Source: Domibacillus enclensis (lineage in GTDB: Bacteria; Bacillota; Bacilli; Bacillales; Domibacillaceae). From it: a stretch of 64,000 nucleotides of DNA. The stretch is from NCBI RefSeq assembly GCF_900156125.1, contig NZ_FTLX01000006.1, positions 226,405 to 290,404 of the forward strand. The letters run 5' to 3'. The translations under genes and the position numbers were made by a program. The notes below the pieces were generated by a model that worked only from the letters and a program-made list of their open reading frames with translations, had not been told where the DNA came from and ran no database searches. Every line of letters starts with the position of its first letter. Positions within the stretch are counted from its first letter, which is position 1. Shown here piece after piece: positions 59,757 through 64,000 of the stretch.

Positions 59757-61145
59757 ATGACAGCATCATACGATATCGTCGTCATCGGCGGCGGACCAGG
59801 CGGCTACGTGGCAGCGCTTCATGCGGCCGAGCTCGGGAAAAAAGCTGCGCTTATTGAGCCGGATTTTTTAGGCGGCACCTGCTTGAACCGCGGCTGTATC
59901 CCGTCCAAAACACTGCTGAAGCATGCGGAAATTATCGAATCCATTGAAAAAGCAAAGGACTGGGGCATTGAAACTGGTGAGCTGACATTGTCCTTTGATA
60001 AAATGAAAAAACGGAAAAATGATGTGATCGAACGGCTTCGCAGCGGGATCGCCTTTTTGCTGAAGCAAGGCAAAATTGACGTCTACAACGGCTTTGGTTC
60101 GGTACAGGAGGACGGGAGTGTGCGCGTCAAAACCGAGGCGGGAGAGGAAACGATTCAGGCCGGCCGTGTCATTGTGGCCACAGGGTCGACACCAGCGGTT
60201 CCGCCGATTTCAGGGCTTGACAAAGTACAATTTGATACGAGCGATACGATTTTTGATATCGCAGAGATTCCAAAATCGGTCGTCATTATCGGCGGCGGTG
60301 TGATCGGCATGGAGTTTGCCTGCATTTTTTCTTCGCTCAAAACGAACGTGACGGTTGTGGAAGCGGCCGACCGCATTATTCCAACGGAGGATGCGGAGGC
60401 GGGCAAGCTGCTGGCGAAGGTGCTCAAGAAAAAAGGCATTACCCTTCATACAAAATCAAAGGTGCAGTCGGTCCGTGAACAAAACGGCCTCAAAACGGTT
60501 GTATGCCTGGATGCTAAAGGGAGCGAGTTCACTGTTGAAGCAGAAACCCTTCTCGTCAGCACCGGACGCCGGCCGAACCTGTCGGCAACTAATGAGCTGA
60601 GCCTATCGATGAATGGTCCGTTTATTCAAGTGAATGAAAAAATGGAGACGAGCCAGCCGAATGTGTACGCTGTTGGCGATGTGATCGGTGGCTGGCAGCT
60701 GGCTCATGCGGCCAGCGCAGAGGGCGTCGTTGCGGCAAATAACGCGTCGGGCGTAGTGGATGCGATGGATTACAAAGTGATGCCGCGCTGCATTTACACG
60801 TTCCCTGAAATCGCTGGTGTTGGTCTGACGGAAGAGGAAGCGAAAGCACAGGGAATTGATGTGCGCGTGGAGAAATTTGATTTTGCCGGCAGCGGCAAGG
60901 CGCTTGCTTCCGGTGAACCGGACGGCTTTACGAAAATCATCTATGAAGCCCAGTACGGTGAGATCATTGGCGTCGTCATGGCCGGGTCGCATGTGACGGA
61001 AATGATTTCTGAAGCATCCGCATTCATGTATTTAGAAGGCACCATCGACGAAGCAGCAAAAATGGTGCATCCACATCCGACCATTTCGGAAACATTTTTT
61101 GAAGCAGCTGTTCATTCGGTGAATAAGCTGAGAAAACAAGCGTAA
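59757..61145 (+). CDS. lpdA: Dihydrolipoyl dehydrogenase E3
   Basis: A 462-residue flavoprotein disulfide reductase. FAD site is VVIGGGPGGYVAALHAAELG, redox centre GGTCLNRGCIPSKTLL (CxxxxC), NAD site VIIGGGVIGMEFACIF, and the interface HPHPTISETFFEA with the catalytic His-Glu pair. It reoxidises dihydrolipoamide of the E2 above. The gene is often called acoL in acetoin operons; lpdA is the family name. It is followed by phased repeat array 3. Confidence 0.94.
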   Translation: MTASYDIVVIGGGPGGYVAALHAAELGKKAALIEPDFLGGTCLNRGCIPSKTLLKHAEIIESIEKAKDWGIETGELTLSFDKMKKRKNDVIERLRSGIAFLLKQGKIDVYNGFGSVQEDGSVRVKTEAGEETIQAGRVIVATGSTPAVPPISGLDKVQFDTSDTIFDIAEIPKSVVIIGGGVIGMEFACIFSSLKTNVTVVEAADRIIPTEDAEAGKLLAKVLKKKGITLHTKSKVQSVREQNGLKTVVCLDAKGSEFTVEAETLLVSTGRRPNLSATNELSLSMNGPFIQVNEKMETSQPNVYAVGDVIGGWQLAHAASAEGVVAANNASGVVDAMDYKVMPRCIYTFPEIAGVGLTEEEAKAQGIDVRVEKFDFAGSGKALASGEPDGFTKIIYEAQYGEIIGVVMAGSHVTEMISEASAFMYLEGTIDEAAKMVHPHPTISETFFEAAVHSVNKLRKQA

Positions 61146-61160
61146 AAACAAGCTATTTTT

Positions 61161-61207
61161 CGGCGCAATTCTTGACGATACGGCGCAATTCCACCGTAAT
61201 TGCGCCG
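61161..61207. repeat. Helically phased dyad repeat array 3 (core CGGCGCAATT)
   Basis: CGGCGCAATT occurs at 61161 and 61181, exactly 20 bp apart, and its inverse AATTGCGCCG ends at 61207. The second copy and the inverse form a 10-bp perfect hairpin with a 7-nt loop (61181-61190 and 61198-61207). The core is the same as in array 2. No T run follows, so it is not a standard terminator. It lies between lpdA and the first SorC gene. Confidence 0.72.
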
Positions 61208-61239
61208 AAGGACCGACCAAGGAGAAAGGGGGAAACGGC

Positions 61240-62184
61240 ATGGGGCAGCAGGATGCACATCGATTAATGGTGAAAACCGCTTCACTTTACTACCATGATG
61301 AATGGACGCAGTCGCAAATTTCAAAGCAGATCGGCTTGTCCCGTCCGATTGTCTCCCGCCTTCTTCAGCAGGCAAAGGATACAGGCATTGTCGAGATTTT
61401 TATTAAAGATGAAACCGTGCATACAGTGGCTCTGGAGCAACAGCTGGAAACGGTTTTTGGCCTCGATGAAGCAGTGGTGGTTCCGGAGAAGCACGCGAAT
61501 GGCGGTTCAATGAAAAGAGCTGTAGCCGCAGCGGGCGCGTCCTATGCGGCGAAAAAAGCGAAGCATGTGCAAACACTCGGGATTTCATGGGGCACGACAA
61601 TGGCCGAACTCGTTAAGCAGTTCCCGTATGAAAAGCGGCCGGAATGGCATATTGTGCCCCTTGAAGGCGGGATGGGGCGGGATTCCATTGATATTCATGC
61701 GAACCATCTCGCGTACGAGCTTGCGAAAAAAACACAGGCCTCCTGCTCGTACCTGTATGCGCCGGCGATTGTTGATTCAGAGGAAATGAAGGACCATTTT
61801 ATGGAGATGGTGGATATTAAAAGTGTTCTTGAAGAAGGAGCACAGGTGGACATGGCCATCATCGGTGTCGGAAACCCGCACGAAGATTCGACATTAGAAA
61901 AAGTCGGCTATTTGCGCAAGGAAGATGCGGATTCGTTAAAAGCGGCAGGGGCAGCAGGAGACGTTGGATTCCGGTTTTTCGACGACCAGGGTGTTCCGGT
62001 CCACCATCCGTTTAACAACCGGGTAGTAGGGGTTTCTCTTGAGCAGCTGGAGAAGATCCCGACCGTGATTGCGGTCGCTGATGGAACGAACAAGCAGCGA
62101 AGCATCAAGGGCCTGCTTGCCAGTAATATTGTCAATGTTCTAGTAATAGACGAGCGTTCAGCTGCAGCCTTGCTGAACACATGA
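61240..62184 (+). CDS. SorC-family sugar-responsive regulator (first paralogue)
   Basis: A 314-residue regulator with an N-terminal HTH (WTQSQISKQIGLSRPIVSRL, about residues 24-43) and the SorC/DeoR-type sugar-binding domain (LGISWGTTMAELVKQFP, LEGGMGRDS, ANHLAYELA, GIGNPHEDS-like VGNPHEDS). These resemble CggR/SorC proteins that bind phosphorylated sugars. Very similar to the next gene. Placed after the aco operon, it could control it, but a second candidate sits alongside. The start at 61240 follows GGAGAAAGGGGG. Confidence 0.9.
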   Translation: MGQQDAHRLMVKTASLYYHDEWTQSQISKQIGLSRPIVSRLLQQAKDTGIVEIFIKDETVHTVALEQQLETVFGLDEAVVVPEKHANGGSMKRAVAAAGASYAAKKAKHVQTLGISWGTTMAELVKQFPYEKRPEWHIVPLEGGMGRDSIDIHANHLAYELAKKTQASCSYLYAPAIVDSEEMKDHFMEMVDIKSVLEEGAQVDMAIIGVGNPHEDSTLEKVGYLRKEDADSLKAAGAAGDVGFRFFDDQGVPVHHPFNNRVVGVSLEQLEKIPTVIAVADGTNKQRSIKGLLASNIVNVLVIDERSAAALLNT

Positions 62185-62276
62185 TTAATGCGCTTACAAT
62201 TGTGCACGCCTGTGTCGAGGTGTGTCTTTTTTTTCCTTTCTTTTGCGGAAACGCTCTCATTCATGATCACAATTGT

Positions 62277-62282
62277 TATAAT
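62277..62282 (+). promoter_or_regulatory. Possible -10 box of the second SorC gene
   Basis: TATAAT at 62277-62282 in TTGTTATAATAAGG. No convincing -35 is seen at the right distance, so this is weak. Confidence 0.35.
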
Positions 62283-62343
62283 AAGGATCAAAGAGGTGTG
62301 TCCGAACACATTTTAATGACAAAAAGAAAAAAGAGGGATGATC

Positions 62344-63288
62344 ATGTTAAGCTGGGAAGAGCGCCGTCAGCTCGTTAAAATAGCCAATTTATATTATACA
62401 GAAGGGTGGACGCAGCAGCAGATTGCGAAAAAGGTAGGCGTATCCCGTCCGGTCATTTCCAAAATGCTGCAAAAGGCAAAGGATGCAGGCATTGTTGAGG
62501 TGTATATAAAGGACGAAAGTGTGCATACCGTTGAACTGGAGAAAAGGCTTGAAGAAAAATTTCATCTGCACGATACGGTTGTCGTTCCATCGACGGGTTT
62601 TACACCGGATATGGTGCGCCGAGCCGTTGGCCAGGCTGCGGCTCATTATTTATCCAGGCATTTAAAGCCGGATGTCGAGCGGCTGGGCATTTCATGGGGG
62701 ACCACCCTTTCAGAAGTCGTGAAGGAATACCCGTTTGAAAGACGCGAAAAGGTCAATATCGTTCCACTGGTTGGCGGAATGGGAACAAAAAGCGTGGAAA
62801 TCCACGCCAATCAGCTGGCGTATGAGCTGGCAAAAAAAATGAATGGAACGTGCTCGTATTTATACGCACCGGCCATTGTGGAAACGGAAGAATTAACCGA
62901 GCGCCTCGTCCAAATGCAGGACATCGCCCAGGTGCTTGAAGAAGGAAAAAATGTAGAGGTGGCCCTGATTGGCATCGGGAATCCGCACAAAGGGTCTACC
63001 ATGAAGGATATCGGCTATTTGCACGAATCGGATATTCAAAGCTTGAAAAAAGCAGGTGCCATCGGTGATATCGGCTCCCGCTTTTACGACCAGGAAGGAA
63101 CACCGATCGAGCACGAATTAAACAAGCGGATCATCGGGCTTCGGCTGCGCGACTTGAAAAAAGTGCCGTATGTCATTGGTATTGCAGAGGGAACGTATAA
63201 AGCCGAGAGCATTGAAGCGGCGTTAAAAGGCGGGTATATTCATACACTTGTTATTGATGAACAAACGGCTCTGGCTCTTTTAACGTAA
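62344..63288 (+). CDS. SorC-family sugar-responsive regulator (second paralogue, gut-operon side)
   Basis: A 314-residue SorC protein, similar throughout to the preceding one (for example HANQLAYELAKK, SCSYLYAPAIV-like GTCSYLYAPAIVE, GIGNPHKGS). HTH WTQQQIAKKVGVSRPVISKM differs only by conservative changes in the recognition helix, so both may read the same operator. SorC proteins next to gutM/srlA control glucitol PTS genes. Two ATGs lie at 62338 and 62344; the second has better spacing to AGAGGG. A strong terminator follows. Confidence 0.9.
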   Translation: MLSWEERRQLVKIANLYYTEGWTQQQIAKKVGVSRPVISKMLQKAKDAGIVEVYIKDESVHTVELEKRLEEKFHLHDTVVVPSTGFTPDMVRRAVGQAAAHYLSRHLKPDVERLGISWGTTLSEVVKEYPFERREKVNIVPLVGGMGTKSVEIHANQLAYELAKKMNGTCSYLYAPAIVETEELTERLVQMQDIAQVLEEGKNVEVALIGIGNPHKGSTMKDIGYLHESDIQSLKKAGAIGDIGSRFYDQEGTPIEHELNKRIIGLRLRDLKKVPYVIGIAEGTYKAESIEAALKGGYIHTLVIDEQTALALLT

Positions 63289-63303
63289 ATACTTAATAAA
63301 ATA

Positions 63304-63349
63304 AGGCCGAACGACTGCGACATTTTCGCAGGATCGTTCGGCCTCTTTG
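63304..63349 (+). terminator. Intrinsic terminator after the second SorC gene
   Basis: AGGCCGAACGA pairs with TCGTTCGGCCT, with an inner TGCGA/TCGCA helix, followed by CTTTG. The T run is short, but the stem is very stable. Confidence 0.8.
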
Positions 63350-63423
63350 AGTGGATCACTAAAGAAAAGAATCGGATGATTTTTATTAATTAATCTGAAA
63401 TTTTAAAAAATGTTGAATTTCTA

Positions 63424-63453
63424 TTGACAATAAATCATAGAATAGACTACAAT
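63424..63453 (+). promoter_or_regulatory. Predicted promoter of the glucitol PTS operon
   Basis: TTGACA (63424-63429), 18 bp, TACAAT (63448-63453). The start falls near 63460, at the beginning of the shared operator element. Confidence 0.7.
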
Positions 63454-63455
63454 CA

Positions 63456-63490
63456 TTACAAAGGTAACAGGTAAGAACAAATGTAAAGGG
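63456..63490 (+). promoter_or_regulatory. Shared 35-bp operator element, gutM copy
   Basis: Second copy of the element described at 56364-56398, in the same position relative to -10 box and ribosome site. The four differences are at positions 8, 15, 16 and 26 of the element. It is the natural target for the SorC protein encoded just upstream. Confidence 0.7.
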
Positions 63491-63500
63491 GTGATCTTCA

Positions 63501-63869
63501 ATGTGGGGTTATCTTCTTGCTGGCTTTGTGGTCCTATGGCTGCTTCAAATATATTTGACGACTCGTCAAATGCGGCATTATCGGGCGACAATACAAAAAA
63601 TGAGCAGAAGAGAAAGCGGTTACTTGGGTGTTGGTGTTGAGAAAAAAAAGCTGGGCTCCGGAACGGTATTGATCCTTGTCACGGATGAAAATGGTGTCGT
63701 AGAAGAATGCCGGGTCATGAACGGTGTCACGGTTTTTGCCAAGTTTAAAAAATGTAAGCGGTTTATAGGGCAGCATATTTCTACGCTGCAAGACGAGAAG
63801 TGGGAACATCCGCTGAAAATGGCCTCTGATAAAATCAAGCAGCAAATGGACACAGCAGTAACGGTTTAA
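63501..63869 (+). CDS. gutM: GutM family glucitol operon protein
   Basis: A 122-residue protein with one N-terminal membrane helix (YLLAGFVVLWLLQIYL) and a soluble domain with the GutM blocks RRESGYLGVGVEKKKLGSGT, VTDENGVVEECRVM and GVTVFAKFK. GutM is called an activator of the glucitol operon in E. coli; in Firmicutes it stands between the regulator and the PTS genes and its action is not well defined. Next is srlA. AAAGGGGTG precedes the ATG. Confidence 0.87.
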   Translation: MWGYLLAGFVVLWLLQIYLTTRQMRHYRATIQKMSRRESGYLGVGVEKKKLGSGTVLILVTDENGVVEECRVMNGVTVFAKFKKCKRFIGQHISTLQDEKWEHPLKMASDKIKQQMDTAVTV

Positions 63870-63908
63870 ACCTTATTATACAGGATCACGAAGGGGAGGG
63901 AATGCAAC

Positions 63909-64000
63909 ATGGACTTTTTAGTTAAATTTGCAGAAGGATTCATTGGCATGTTCCAAAAAGGCGGCGAAACCTTTATGGGCATGTTCACCGGCATCATTCC
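63909..64000 (+). CDS. srlA: PTS glucitol/sorbitol EIIC subunit, start only (runs off window)
   Basis: The first 30 or so codons, MDFLVKFAEGFIGMFQKGGE then TFMGMFTGII, are visible. They match the N-terminus of the SrlA/GutA EIIC2-type subunit of glucitol phosphotransferase. GAAGGGGAGGG precedes the ATG and the gap to gutM is 39 bp. The rest is beyond base 64000. Confidence 0.85.
   Translation, partial: MDFLVKFAEGFIGMFQKGGETFMGMFTGII

Overview
The window reads as chromosome of a Bacillaceae-type Firmicute with intermediate G+C. Supporting signs are purine-rich Shine-Dalgarno sites, frequent TTG/GTG starts, Bacillus-style gene families (LicT, YesM/YesN/YesL, LplB/YtcP, UxuB of the SDR type, GutM/SorC), Rex- and CcpA-type operators and U-tailed hairpin terminators. 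I saw no rRNA, tRNA, insertion sequence, prophage or CRISPR array. Genus is not claimed.

Layout. 1-4.6 kb (minus): cytochrome bd oxidase cydA-cydB-cydD-cydC (the last runs off the left edge), with a perfect Rex operator on the cydA promoter. 4.7-16.7 kb: mostly single genes, including a GNAT, a lone PduL-type phosphotransacylase, YihY/BrkB, a DHFR-like reductase with a PQQ-type sugar dehydrogenase lipoprotein, a DsbA-like protein, an orphan LicT antiterminator with its own RAT/terminator/cre leader, a CrtI-like oxidoreductase, a phosphoesterase, and AEC, acetate-type, ThrE-type and EamA transporters. 16.8-37.3 kb: a large plus-strand glucuronoxylan-oligosaccharide cluster. It holds a YesM/YesN-type two-component system, two ABC importers, beta-xylosidase (GH43), Nif3-like and YesL proteins, GH42 beta-galactosidase, uxuA, uxuB, alpha-glucuronidase (GH67), a polyol dehydrogenase and a GntR regulator. 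Imported aldouronates would be split inside the cell to xylose and glucuronate, with uxuA/uxuB serving hexuronate catabolism. No secreted xylanase is present.

37.4-46 kb: a sodium:solute symporter with a small partner, a FhuF-like Fe-S protein, a small Cys-rich protein, and a defence-like group: an Rpn-type nuclease with 11-residue repeats, divergent from a PLD-nuclease/SF2-helicase/DUF3427 protein that abuts a Nudix hydrolase. 46-56.2 kb: aldo-keto reductase, HAD phosphatases, a YkwC-like dehydrogenase and a formate group (DUF2294, fdhD, a structured leader, fdhF, DUF1641, OFA-family antiporter). 56.4-64 kb: an acetoin-dehydrogenase-type 2-oxo-acid complex (acoABC plus lpd), two tandem SorC regulators, and the start of a glucitol PTS operon (gutM, srlA partial).

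Two patterns are not explained by gene calls. First, four intergenic spacers (about 5.93-6.08, 39.27-39.38, 55.25-55.38 and 61.16-61.21 kb) carry short cores repeated every 20-21 bp, followed by inverted copies in register around one dyad. Three core words are used, but the architecture is the same. Second, the acoA and gutM promoters carry an almost identical 35-bp element (31/35) just after the -10 box, on either side of the two SorC paralogues, which suggests shared control.
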